Positions 53,213 through 61,801 of a stretch of DNA of 64,000 nt are shown piece by piece; position 1 is the stretch's first letter, and each line of letters opens with the position of its first letter. Origin of the DNA: Winogradskyella sediminis (lineage in GTDB: Bacteria > Bacteroidota > Bacteroidia > Flavobacteriales > Flavobacteriaceae); assembly GCF_003387355.1 (NCBI RefSeq), contig NZ_QUNH01000003.1:124001-188000 (forward strand), read 5' to 3'. A model generated the notes under the pieces. That model was not told where the DNA came from, ran no database searches, and saw only the letters and a list, made by a program, of their open reading frames with translations. The position numbers and the translations under genes were made by a program.

Positions 53213-53566
53213 ATGGCAATTATAATCACTGACGAATGTATAAATTGTGGAGCATGTGAGCCAGAATGTCCAAATACTGCTATTTATGAAGGTGCTGACG
53301 ATTGGAGATATTCTGATGGTACAAGTTTAAATGGTAAGGTGGTGTTACCAAACGGAGAAGAAGTTGATGCTGATGAAACACAAGAACCAATAAGTGACGA
53401 AGTATACTATATTGCGCCAGATAAATGTACGGAATGTGTGGGCTTCCATGAAGAGCCGCAATGTGCTGCTGTTTGTCCGGTAGATTGTTGTGTTCCTGAT
53501 GAAGACCATGTAGAGTCAGAGGAGACCTTACTAGGAAAGCAACGTTTTATGCATCCTGAGGACTAA
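53213..53566 (+). CDS. 4Fe-4S dicluster ferredoxin
   Basis: The protein has 117 residues. [12 protein letters not shown] (cluster I) and [22 protein letters not shown] (cluster II) give two 4Fe-4S sites, with an acidic central insert ([25 protein letters not shown]) as in YfhL/FdxN-type ferredoxins. A cytosolic electron carrier. It is divergent from the acyl-CoA reductase gene, a conserved pairing in flavobacteria as far as I recall, though a shared reaction is unproven. Confidence 0.93.
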   Translation: MAIIITDECINCGACEPECPNTAIYEGADDWRYSDGTSLNGKVVLPNGEEVDADETQEPISDEVYYIAPDKCTECVGFHEEPQCAAVCPVDCCVPDEDHVESEETLLGKQRFMHPED

Positions 53567-53591
53567 GTTCGTCCTTTAAATGACATTAGAT

Positions 53592-53628
53592 AAAAAAATC
53601 CTGAGTCTTATAGACTTAGGATTTTTTT
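53592..53628. terminator. Bidirectional terminator between ferredoxin and the Nudix regulator
   Basis: AATCCTGAGTC pairs with GACTTAGGATT (one G-T) around TTATA, flanked by A and T runs. Confidence 0.85.
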
Positions 53629-53672
53629 GTTGAGACCTTGTGGTCCAAGTATATGTGTTGTGAGAGCGAAGG

Positions 53673-54404
53673 TTAAATGCTAATGAGATAATTTTTCTGA
53701 AACATTTTGTCATAAATATCTTTACTAAACATATAGAGTTGTGCTGGTCGTTTAGATACACCAACTTGTTTTTCGTCTAAGGCAATAATATATTTTTTAT
53801 TAATGAGTTTGCGCCTAAAATTACGATTGTCTATTTGAATTCCTAAAATGGACTGATATAAATCTTGTACATCATTAATTGTAAATTTGTCAGGCAATAG
53901 CTTGAATATGATGGGTTCTGATAAACATTTAATTTTTAAATCTTCATAAGCTTCCTTAATGATTTTTTTATGATCAAAACCTAACTCGGGTAAGTCATTT
54001 ACAGGAAACCATTGGGCTTTGTGCTTGTTATGTCTAAGATCTACGTCTTCAGTATTAAGTAAGAAATAATAGGCAACCGTAATGGTTCTTAAATTAAATT
54101 CTTCATTTTTAATCCATATTAAATCCTTTTCATTAGTGAGACGATTGGGGTTACCAAAGGCCTTAAATTGTTTTTTATACTGGTTGGTTAATCCTGTTAA
54201 TTCTTTTAAGACACGTGTAGCGGTATCGTCTAATGTTTCGTGATTATACACGTGGTAACCTGTTAATACAAAATCATCAACCAGTACTTTACCTTTAGAT
54301 TCTAAATAACGAGGAATCAGTAAGATATTTAATGTTTTGGTGTTAACATCATATCCAAATACTACACAATCTACAGAGATATTTAATATTTTTTCGGGCT
54401 TCAT
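53673..54404 (-). CDS. Nudix-like transcriptional regulator (NrtR/AraR type)
   Basis: The protein has 243 residues. Residues about 1-150 are a Nudix fold (SVDCVVFGYDVNTKTLNILLIPRYLES). The Nudix box is degenerate: ETLDDTATRVLKELTGL lacks the REXXEE core, so hydrolysis is unlikely. Residues about 160-240 are a winged helix (LPDKFTINDVQDLYQSILGIQIDNRNFRRKL). This is the layout of NrtR-type regulators, which in Bacteroidota include the arabinose regulator AraR. It is divergent from the sugar-alcohol operon and most likely represses it until an effector binds. Confidence 0.88.
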   Translation of the reverse strand: MKPEKILNISVDCVVFGYDVNTKTLNILLIPRYLESKGKVLVDDFVLTGYHVYNHETLDDTATRVLKELTGLTNQYKKQFKAFGNPNRLTNEKDLIWIKNEEFNLRTITVAYYFLLNTEDVDLRHNKHKAQWFPVNDLPELGFDHKKIIKEAYEDLKIKCLSEPIIFKLLPDKFTINDVQDLYQSILGIQIDNRNFRRKLINKKYIIALDEKQVGVSKRPAQLYMFSKDIYDKMFQKNYLISI

Positions 54405-54468
54405 AAATGATTTCTATTTAGTAATGATGTTCTAATAATACAATAAAATAAATAAAGTTGTTTGTTAT

Positions 54469-54489
54469 TAAACGTCATATTTACATTAG
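54469..54489. promoter_or_regulatory. Degenerate second operator near the regulator gene
   Basis: TAAACGT at 54469-54475 equals the left half of the main operator; the expected right half at 54483-54489 reads ACATTAG, 4 of 7 to ACGTTTA. Its place near the regulator's start suggests autoregulation. Confidence 0.35.
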
Positions 54490-54605
54490 CAATATTAGTA
54501 ATTTTTATTCAATATTTAGCATAAATATATCAATATAACATACCTAAATGATAAAATAATAAAGATTTATTTGAAAAATATTAGGTTTTTTATAAAATTT
54601 TATAA

Positions 54606-54613
54606 TACATTTG
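54606..54613 (+). promoter_or_regulatory. -7 promoter element of the sugar-alcohol operon
   Basis: TACATTTG matches TANNTTTG. Transcription would start near 54620, inside the palindromic operator, leaving a leader of about 50 bases before the ATG at 54669. Confidence 0.5.
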
Positions 54614-54618
54614 AAAAA

Positions 54619-54639
54619 TAAACGTACAAATGACGTTTA
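54619..54639. promoter_or_regulatory. Candidate operator of the Nudix-like regulator
   Basis: A perfect inverted repeat TAAACGT-N7-ACGTTTA, 21 bp, just downstream of the -7 element, where a bound repressor would block transcription. The size is typical of NrtR-type operators. Confidence 0.55.
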
Positions 54640-54668
54640 TAATTTTTATTATTTTTAATCAAGTTATT

Positions 54669-55547
54669 ATGAGAAAAAATCTAAAAATAGAGTTCAATGA
54701 CAGTTCAAGTAGTTATTCTCGTATAGGGTTATCTAAATCTTATGTAATATTTGCAATTATACTCTTCGGAATGTTTAACTTTAGTGCTGCGCAAGTTGAT
54801 GGAAAGCAAACTAATAAGGATGAGTATACTCCATTTAGCTTGAGCGCTCATATCAAAAATATGCATACATGGCATGGCTTTGTGGTGCATCCTGGTGCTA
54901 TGATAGCGAGTAGTTTAGAATACAATTCCCGAAACAAGAAGTTTACATTTGGCTTTTGGGGAGGTGCAAGTTTTTCTACAGTAGACGTTAAAAATGTATC
55001 CACCGGTGAAAATGAAAGTGCTTATTATAAAGAGGTGTCTATCTATACTAAATATCGTTTTTCTGATAAATTTTTTATAGAAGCTGTATCGCATAATAAT
55101 TACACAGGAGTAGAAGAAAGGGGAGATAAGTTAGAGTATTGGAGCTATGATAAAACACAAGGTTACAACTTTGTAGATCTTAATTTTGGCTATAATATAA
55201 CACCGAATACCTTACTGTATTTTGCTACTATTATAAATGGTGGATCTGGTGATTATGAGATTCAAGAGGATGGGCAATTAAAAGATTCTTGGACCCATTA
55301 TTTTGAAGTTAATAGTAGGGTCTGGCAAAATACAGATTCTAGTCTGTCATTATTTGCTGGTGGCGCATGGTCATTTATAACAGATAAAACATTTTATACT
55401 GAAGGTGCCGGAAATATAATTAAGGTAGGCGCTACTTATAATAAGCAGTTTGACGTATTGCAACACACCATCCCAGTAGATGTCACGCTGATGTGGAACC
55501 CAGAACAGGAAAAAACAGTGATACAATTAGACATCACTCTATTCTAA
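54669..55547 (+). CDS. Outer-membrane protein of the sugar-alcohol operon
   Basis: The protein has 292 residues from the ATG at 54669 (MRKNLKIEFNDSSS). The 13 residues of the longer frame from 54630 would begin inside the operator. A signal helix (SYVIFAIILFGMFNFSAAQ, near residues 26-44) follows a longer than usual hydrophilic lead. The mature part is strand-rich (FTFGFWGGASFSTVDV, ISIYTKYRFSDKFFIEAVSHN, FVDLNFGYNI) and ends in LDITLF, as expected for an outer-membrane barrel. It may be the pore that admits the polyol. 48 bases before the binding-protein gene. Confidence 0.78.
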   Translation: MRKNLKIEFNDSSSSYSRIGLSKSYVIFAIILFGMFNFSAAQVDGKQTNKDEYTPFSLSAHIKNMHTWHGFVVHPGAMIASSLEYNSRNKKFTFGFWGGASFSTVDVKNVSTGENESAYYKEVSIYTKYRFSDKFFIEAVSHNNYTGVEERGDKLEYWSYDKTQGYNFVDLNFGYNITPNTLLYFATIINGGSGDYEIQEDGQLKDSWTHYFEVNSRVWQNTDSSLSLFAGGAWSFITDKTFYTEGAGNIIKVGATYNKQFDVLQHTIPVDVTLMWNPEQEKTVIQLDITLF

Positions 55548-55595
55548 ATAAATTAATAAGCAAATTACGAGATCGTAATTATAAAATCTAGAATT

Positions 55596-56660
55596 ATGAA
55601 AACACTTAAAATTGAATCCAGTATTCAGAAGCGACTTTTTCAGCTGCTTTTTATGGTATTGATTTTTAATTTCTATAGTTGTGCGGAACAACTTGCCGAT
55701 TCAGAATCTTCAGCTGAAGCAGCGGGAACCTCTGGTGATGTTATAGAAAGTGAAATTGATCTTCGAGGTAAAAAAATTGGTTATTGTTCTCCAACACTTA
55801 ATGCTCCATATTATCAGGCTTTATGGCAAAGTATAAAGGCTACTTCAGAAAAAAATGGTATGGAATTTATTTCAGCTGATGGTCAAAATGATATTTCTAA
55901 GCAAATCGCAGCTGTAGAAGATTTAATTACAAAAGGAGTAGATGCTTTGTTGTTAAATCCTATAGATCCAGAAGCGTTAGTTGGTGTTACTAAAATGGCT
56001 AAAACTGCAGGAATTCCTGTGTTTATTATAGATGGCTCTATAAATCCTTCTGCAGAATATGTAACGACAATACAGGCTAATAATTTGGCTAACGGCAAAT
56101 TAGCAGGTGAGTGGTTGGCTAAAAAGTTTGGCAAACAACAAATGAATATAGCCTTATTAAGTGGTAATGCTGGTAATCCAGTAGGACTTAAACGCAAACA
56201 GGGTTTAATGCTAGGAATTACTGACGAGCAATTACGGACCCAAGGAAAAATTAACTTAAATGTGAAAACACAGGCGTATACAGAATGGTCTTACGCTGGT
56301 GGATTAAAAGCTATGGAAGATATTTTGGTAGCGCATCCAGATATTAATGTGGTAATTACAGAATCTGATGTTTGTGTTTTAGGTGCTATTAAAGCAATCG
56401 CTCAAGCAGGAAAAACAGATGATATTTTAATCGTCGCAGGTGCTGACGGCCAAAAAGAAGCCATAAAGTATATTATGGAAACTGATTTTTACGGTTGTAC
56501 TGCAATGAATAGTCCTGTTCAAATAGGAAAGAATGCGGTAAAATACGCTGTTCAGTATATGAATGGTAAGCGCGATTTTGATAAGAATTCTTATACAGCT
56601 CCATTATTGATTACCAAGGAGAATGCAGCCAAATATTACAATCCTGAAGCTATATTTTAA
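55596..56660 (+). CDS. Sugar/polyol ABC transporter substrate-binding lipoprotein
   Basis: The protein has 354 residues. After a long N-terminus, the lipobox FYSC places lipidation at Cys29. The type I periplasmic-binding fold (RbsB-like) starts at KKIGYCSPTLNAPYYQALWQSI and has GVDALLLNPIDPEALVGV and the ITESDVCVLGAIKAI segment. It should deliver substrate to the ATPase and permease encoded next. With the downstream mannitol dehydrogenase, mannitol or a related polyol is the inferred ligand. Such ABC sugar importers are rare in flavobacteria. Confidence 0.9.
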   Translation: MKTLKIESSIQKRLFQLLFMVLIFNFYSCAEQLADSESSAEAAGTSGDVIESEIDLRGKKIGYCSPTLNAPYYQALWQSIKATSEKNGMEFISADGQNDISKQIAAVEDLITKGVDALLLNPIDPEALVGVTKMAKTAGIPVFIIDGSINPSAEYVTTIQANNLANGKLAGEWLAKKFGKQQMNIALLSGNAGNPVGLKRKQGLMLGITDEQLRTQGKINLNVKTQAYTEWSYAGGLKAMEDILVAHPDINVVITESDVCVLGAIKAIAQAGKTDDILIVAGADGQKEAIKYIMETDFYGCTAMNSPVQIGKNAVKYAVQYMNGKRDFDKNSYTAPLLITKENAAKYYNPEAIF

Positions 56661-56677
56661 TAATTAAAACATTTGAT

Positions 56678-58198
56678 ATGAAAAATTCAGAATATGAATA
56701 CCGTCTTGAAATGACAGGAATATCAAAAAGTTTTGGTGTTGTGTCTGTACTTAAAAATGTAAACCTCAAAGTTAAAAAAGGAGAAATACATGCCTTATTA
56801 GGAGAAAATGGTGCTGGAAAATCTACATTAATCAAAATATTGAGTGGAGTGCACCAAAAAGATTCGGGTTCAGTGGTTTTAGATGGCACAGAAATTACTC
56901 CTAAGAATACACATCAAGGACAGATTTTAGGGATAAATGTCGTTTATCAAGAATTATCGTTGGTAAATGATTTATCTGTAGCCGAAAATATTTACTTGCA
57001 CAAATTAGGCGCGAACAAAACTTGGATGAACTGGAAAGGCCTAATTCAAGACGCTCAAGAATTATTGGATTCTTTAGGATTTAAAATTGATGCTAGTGTT
57101 AAGGTGAAGCAACTGAGTATTGTTCAGAAGCAAGTAGTTGAAATAGCGAAGGCCATATCAGAAGACACAAAGGTTTTAGTTTTAGATGAGCCTACTACGG
57201 TATTTGACCCTAACGATATTCAAAAGTTATTTAAAATCCTTTTTAAACTTAAAGCACAAGGAGTTTCTATAATTTATATCTCTCACCATTTAGATGAAGT
57301 GTTTACAATTGCAGATGCCGTAACGGTATTAAGAGATGGTGTGGATACAGGTAGTATGCCAATTGCCGAAACCGACAAAGACGGAGTAATTCGCTTAATG
57401 ATAGGGCGCGAATTAAAAGATTTATATCCAAAAAGAGATGTTAAAATTGGAGATGTACCGGTATTTGAAGTTAAAAATTTAACAGCAAAGGATACCATGG
57501 TACATAATGTGTCATTCAATGTAAAACCAGGTGAAGTTCTTGGAATCGCAGGTTTGGGTGGTAGCGGAAGAACAGAAACAGCGAAGCTTATTTTTGGTGC
57601 TGATAAAAAGAAATCGGGCACTTTAATTTTAGAAGGTGAAGAAATAAAAACCAATTCACCTGTAGACGCGGCAGGTTATCAAATTGGTTTTGTGTCTGAG
57701 GACCGAAAGGAAGAAGGGGTGTTTTTGCCTTTATCCATAAGACGTAATATCAGCGTTACAAGTTTTGATTCTATTTCTAGTAAGCTCGGATTTATTAATA
57801 TAGAACATGAGTACAAAAAAGTTTTAAACTTAATTGAGAAACTGAATATAAAAACGCCAAACTCGGAAGTTGATGTAAAGAATTTAAGTGGTGGAAATCA
57901 ACAAAAAGTAGCATTAGCCAAGTGGCTAAGTATTGATAGTAAAGTTATTTTCATTGATGAGCCTACAAGAGGAGTCGATGTTGGTGCTAAAATTGAAATT
58001 TATAATCTTATCAATGAGGTCGCTAAAAAAGGTGTGGGTGTTGTAGTGATATCTTCAGATATGCCAGAAATTATGGGTATCTCAGATCGTATTCTCGTAA
58101 TGCACGAAGGAACGTTATACGGCGAACTCAAAAAAGAACAATTTTCGGAAGAAAACATATTACGCTACTCTATTGGCGAACCTCTAAAAGCAATCTAA
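56678..58198 (+). CDS. Sugar ABC transporter ATPase with two nucleotide-binding domains
   Basis: A 506-residue RbsA/MglA-type ATPase. Domain 1: Walker A GENGAGKST (42-50), degenerate signature QLSIVQKQ, Walker B VLVLDEPT. Domain 2: degenerate P-loop GLGGSGRTE, canonical signature LSGGNQQKVALAKWL, Walker B VIFIDEPTRGVDVGAK. The mixed motif pattern is usual for this class. Cytosolic, pairs with the permease 25 bases downstream. Confidence 0.95.
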   Translation: MKNSEYEYRLEMTGISKSFGVVSVLKNVNLKVKKGEIHALLGENGAGKSTLIKILSGVHQKDSGSVVLDGTEITPKNTHQGQILGINVVYQELSLVNDLSVAENIYLHKLGANKTWMNWKGLIQDAQELLDSLGFKIDASVKVKQLSIVQKQVVEIAKAISEDTKVLVLDEPTTVFDPNDIQKLFKILFKLKAQGVSIIYISHHLDEVFTIADAVTVLRDGVDTGSMPIAETDKDGVIRLMIGRELKDLYPKRDVKIGDVPVFEVKNLTAKDTMVHNVSFNVKPGEVLGIAGLGGSGRTETAKLIFGADKKKSGTLILEGEEIKTNSPVDAAGYQIGFVSEDRKEEGVFLPLSIRRNISVTSFDSISSKLGFINIEHEYKKVLNLIEKLNIKTPNSEVDVKNLSGGNQQKVALAKWLSIDSKVIFIDEPTRGVDVGAKIEIYNLINEVAKKGVGVVVISSDMPEIMGISDRILVMHEGTLYGELKKEQFSEENILRYSIGEPLKAI

Positions 58199-58223
58199 AC
58201 AAACTAATAAAAACAAACATATT

Positions 58224-59192
58224 ATGGCACTAACATTAAAACAACAACTGAGCAGTCCAGGTGGTATTCTAAAGTTTTTAGTGAAATATAATACAATTTT
58301 CATATTTATATTACTAGTTATTTTTTCGGCACTAATATCTGATGTGTTTTTTACTTCAGTAAATCTTTCTAACTTATTAAAACAAGTATCTGGTATAGGT
58401 ATTATTAGTATCGGAATGTTAATCGTTATTCTTACAGGTGGTATTGATTTGTCTGTGGGATCTATGGTAGCTCTGCTTGCCGTGACCTTTGCGATTTTAA
58501 TTAATATTTTTATAGCTCCAGTAGCTATTTTATTAACTATAGCTATTGGCTTTGGGTTAGGAAGTATTTCTGGTTATCTCGTTGCCTATCAGAAAATGGC
58601 GCCATTTGTTGCTACGCTAGCCTTAATGACAATTGCTAGAGGTATGGGTTTTATTTACTCCAAAGGTTCACCTGTAACGTTTACAACGGTTGGTGGTCAA
58701 TTTATGTCCGACTTTGCAAACAATTCCACTTTAGGTATTCCTAACATCGCTATCGTCTTTTTTTTAATCGTTATTATGGCTATGGTAATGTTGCGTTACA
58801 ATGTTTTTGGACGATTAATTATAGCGATAGGAAGTAATGAAGAAGCTTCGCGATTATCGGGAATTAAGGTTAATAAGTATAAATTTTTAGTCTATGCTAT
58901 TTCCGGAGCTTTAGCTGCAACCGCTGCTATTATTGTGGCATCAAGAACCAACTTAGGATCACCTAATATGGGAATGGCATGGGAATTGGATGCTATTGCA
59001 GCCGTAGTTATAGGTGGTGCTAGTTTAAATGGAGGAAGAGGTACCGCCATTAATACGCTTATGGGAGTGCTCATTTTAGGCTTAATAGGAAACATTTTAA
59101 ACTTATTGAACGTGCCTTCTTATCCGCAGCAAGTTGTTAAAGGTGCTATCATCATTTTCGCAGTATTATTACAGAGATTCGAAAGTAAATAA
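58224..59192 (+). CDS. Sugar ABC transporter permease (RbsC-like)
   Basis: A 322-residue inner-membrane protein with 8-10 helices. Conserved BPD_transp_2 features are LTGGIDLSVGSMVALLAV, AVVIGGASLNGGRGTAINTLMGVLILG and NLLNVPSYPQQVVKGAIIIFAVLLQR. It forms the import channel with the ATPase encoded upstream and receives substrate from the binding lipoprotein. Confidence 0.95.
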   Translation: MALTLKQQLSSPGGILKFLVKYNTIFIFILLVIFSALISDVFFTSVNLSNLLKQVSGIGIISIGMLIVILTGGIDLSVGSMVALLAVTFAILINIFIAPVAILLTIAIGFGLGSISGYLVAYQKMAPFVATLALMTIARGMGFIYSKGSPVTFTTVGGQFMSDFANNSTLGIPNIAIVFFLIVIMAMVMLRYNVFGRLIIAIGSNEEASRLSGIKVNKYKFLVYAISGALAATAAIIVASRTNLGSPNMGMAWELDAIAAVVIGGASLNGGRGTAINTLMGVLILGLIGNILNLLNVPSYPQQVVKGAIIIFAVLLQRFESK

Positions 59193-59206
59193 ATATAAAA
59201 GCAGTT

Positions 59207-60703
59207 ATGAAAAGTTTAAAATTAAATGCTAAAAACCTATCTGCAATTTCAGAAAGAATTGCTACACCAAAATACGATAGATCTGCTCTAAAAACAGGAA
59301 TTGTTCATGTAGGGATTGGTGGATTTCATAGAGCGCACGAAGCGTTTTATACAGATCAATTGTTACATGATAATAATGTAAAAGATTGGGGGATTTGTGG
59401 CGTGGCATTATTAGATTTTGATACCAAAATTTACAATACTCTAAAAGCACAAGATGGTTTATATACTTTAATTGTAAAAGAATTAGATGGCACGCATACC
59501 AAACGCGTTATTGGGTCTATTGTAGAGTGTTTATTCGCACCAGAAAACCCTAAAAAAGTCATTGAGAAAATGGCCAGTCCAGAGGTTAAAATTATCACCT
59601 TAACCATTACCGAAGGAGGTTATAATTACAATGAAGCAACAAAAGCTTTCGACTTTACAAACCCACTTATTAAGCATGATTTAAAAAATCCAGATCATCC
59701 AAAAACCATCTTCGGATATCTCACTCAGGCTTTAAAACTACGACAAGCACGTGGTTTAGCTGGTATAACTATTCAGTCTTGCGATAACATTCAAGGGAAT
59801 GGTCATATGATTGAGAAAATGTTACTAAGTTATGTGGAGAAAGCTGCTCCCAATTTGGTAGAATGGCTAACGGCTTATGTTGCATTTCCTAATGCTATGG
59901 TAGATCGTATTACACCTAAAACTTCAGAAGAAGATATCGCAACTTTAGTCGCAGATTCTGGAATTGAAGATGCTTGGCCTGTTGTTTGCGAACCTTTTAA
60001 GCAATGGGTTATTGAAGATCATTTTAGTGCAGGTAGACCTGCTTGGGAAAATGTAGGCGCACAATTTGTTGAAGATGTGGTGCCTTATGAAAAAATGAAA
60101 CTTAGTTTATTAAATGCAGGGCATTCAGTATTGGGAATTTTAGGAGCATTAATGGGCTACTATACCATTGATGAAGCGGTTAATGACCAAGAACTTAAGA
60201 CGTTTCTAAAAAATTATATGGATTTTGAAGTAACACCTACCTTAGGTGATTTAGAAGGTATTGATATAGAGGCTTATAAGCAATCGTTATTACAGCGTTT
60301 TGGAAACGTAAATATCAAAGACCAAATTGACCGAATTTGTTCTGAAACCTCAGCGAAATATCCCATTTTTATTTTGCCTACTATTAATTCGCAACTAAAA
60401 CATCAAGGAGTTGTACAGTTAGCAGCTTTTGTAACAGCTGCTTGGGCACTTTACAGTTTGGGGACAGATGAAAGAGGAACGCAACTCAATATCAACGATG
60501 TGTTACAAGAGGAATTACATGCCAAAGCCAAAATTGCCGTAAATGAACCTGAAGCATTTCTAGATATAGAATCTGTTTTTGGGGACTTAAAATCTTCGAG
60601 CACCTTTGTGTCAGCATATAAAGAGGCTTATAATAACATTACAAATTTGGGTGTGGCAGCAAGTATAGCCTCATATAATCTTAAATCTATAAAACAGTAT
60701 TAA
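59207..60703 (+). CDS. Mannitol dehydrogenase family enzyme (probable mannitol 2-dehydrogenase)
   Basis: A 498-residue polyol-specific long-chain dehydrogenase. The N-terminal Rossmann region has IVHVGIGGFHRAHEAFYTDQLL. The catalytic domain has FPNAMVDRITPKTS, WVIEDHF..GRPAWENVGAQFV, and KLSLLNAGHSVLGILGALMGY with catalytic lysine and His. It would oxidise D-mannitol to D-fructose with NAD+. Fructuronate or tagaturonate reductases belong to the same superfamily, but the ABC importer and PfkB kinase fit mannitol, a major brown algal polyol. Two bases before the kinase gene. Confidence 0.88.
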   Translation: MKSLKLNAKNLSAISERIATPKYDRSALKTGIVHVGIGGFHRAHEAFYTDQLLHDNNVKDWGICGVALLDFDTKIYNTLKAQDGLYTLIVKELDGTHTKRVIGSIVECLFAPENPKKVIEKMASPEVKIITLTITEGGYNYNEATKAFDFTNPLIKHDLKNPDHPKTIFGYLTQALKLRQARGLAGITIQSCDNIQGNGHMIEKMLLSYVEKAAPNLVEWLTAYVAFPNAMVDRITPKTSEEDIATLVADSGIEDAWPVVCEPFKQWVIEDHFSAGRPAWENVGAQFVEDVVPYEKMKLSLLNAGHSVLGILGALMGYYTIDEAVNDQELKTFLKNYMDFEVTPTLGDLEGIDIEAYKQSLLQRFGNVNIKDQIDRICSETSAKYPIFILPTINSQLKHQGVVQLAAFVTAAWALYSLGTDERGTQLNINDVLQEELHAKAKIAVNEPEAFLDIESVFGDLKSSSTFVSAYKEAYNNITNLGVAASIASYNLKSIKQY

Positions 60704-60704
60704 T

Positions 60705-61592
60705 ATGAAAAATATAGTTTGTTTTGGAGAAGTGCTGTGGGATGTTTTTCCTAAGCATAAGAAAATAGGAGGTGCGCCATTGAATGTGGCATTGCTCTTG
60801 AAATCATTAAAAAACCAAGTATCTATAATAACGAGAGTTGGACGAGATTCTGATGGGAAAAAAATCGTTTTTCATATTGTAGAACATGGTATTAATACAG
60901 AAAACCTTCAAGTAGATGATACACTTAAAACAGGTGAAGTAGAAGTGACTTTGGATAATGCTGGTTCAGCTACTTACGAAATTAAACAGCCAAGAGCGTG
61001 GGATAATATTCAACTTACTGAAGAAGTTAAGCTTGTAACGGAAATTGCAGACGTATTTATTTATGGAAGTTTGGTTACAAGAGATGAAACATCGAGACAT
61101 ACCTTGTACAAATTACTAAAATTGGCAAAGTTTAAGATTTTTGATGTCAATTTAAGGGCTCCGTTTTATACCGGTGAAATCTTAAATCACTTAATGAGAG
61201 AAGCAAGTTTTATAAAGTTTAATGATGATGAGATTTTTGAAATTTGTAAGAGTTTAAATTTTGACTCAATGTCTTTAGAAGAAAATATAAAGTTCATCGC
61301 TAAGCACACCTATACGAAGACCATATGTGTTACAAAAGGAGGTGATGGTGCTATTTTATATTTGGATAATGCATTTTACTATAATGCAGGTTATAAGGTA
61401 AATGTTGTAGATACTGTTGGAGCTGGAGACTCATTTTTAGCGACTCTAATAAATAAATTATTGAAGAATGCAGCACCGCAAGAGGCTATAGATTATGCCT
61501 GTGCGGTTGGTGCTATAGTTGCAGGAAGTGAAGGTGCTAATCCTGAAATAAAACAAGAAGATATAGGTAAATTTATTAGCTCAGGCTATTAA
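60705..61592 (+). CDS. PfkB family carbohydrate kinase (probable fructokinase)
   Basis: A 295-residue ribokinase-fold kinase. Signature GGAPLNVALLLKSL (about 22-35) with the substrate-binding FGEVLWDVFP start, and catalytic VVDTVGAGDSFLATLINKLL (Asp base in GAGD). This is the fructokinase subgroup pattern. It follows the mannitol dehydrogenase gene by one base, so it likely phosphorylates the fructose made there to fructose 6-phosphate for glycolysis. Confidence 0.9.
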   Translation: MKNIVCFGEVLWDVFPKHKKIGGAPLNVALLLKSLKNQVSIITRVGRDSDGKKIVFHIVEHGINTENLQVDDTLKTGEVEVTLDNAGSATYEIKQPRAWDNIQLTEEVKLVTEIADVFIYGSLVTRDETSRHTLYKLLKLAKFKIFDVNLRAPFYTGEILNHLMREASFIKFNDDEIFEICKSLNFDSMSLEENIKFIAKHTYTKTICVTKGGDGAILYLDNAFYYNAGYKVNVVDTVGAGDSFLATLINKLLKNAAPQEAIDYACAVGAIVAGSEGANPEIKQEDIGKFISSGY

Positions 61593-61620
61593 ATTGTACT
61601 TGTTTTGATTAATAGCAATT

Positions 61621-61650
61621 AAAGCCTTATGTTTTTATAAGGCTTTTTTT
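61621..61650 (+). terminator. Terminator of the sugar-alcohol operon
   Basis: AAAGCCTTAT (61621-61630) pairs with ATAAGGCTTT (61637-61646), 6-base loop, then T run. Confidence 0.9.
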
Positions 61651-61801
61651 ATGTCCTTTTGTGGTGCTTTATGGGAAATTTGAAAAATCTCATCGATACA
61701 ATAGGGGTTTTGGTATAGGCAATCAAGCCAAACATATATTGTACTTTATATAATAAGCATATCGTTTCAAATTTGTAGTGTAAAATCATAAACACTCAAA
61801 C

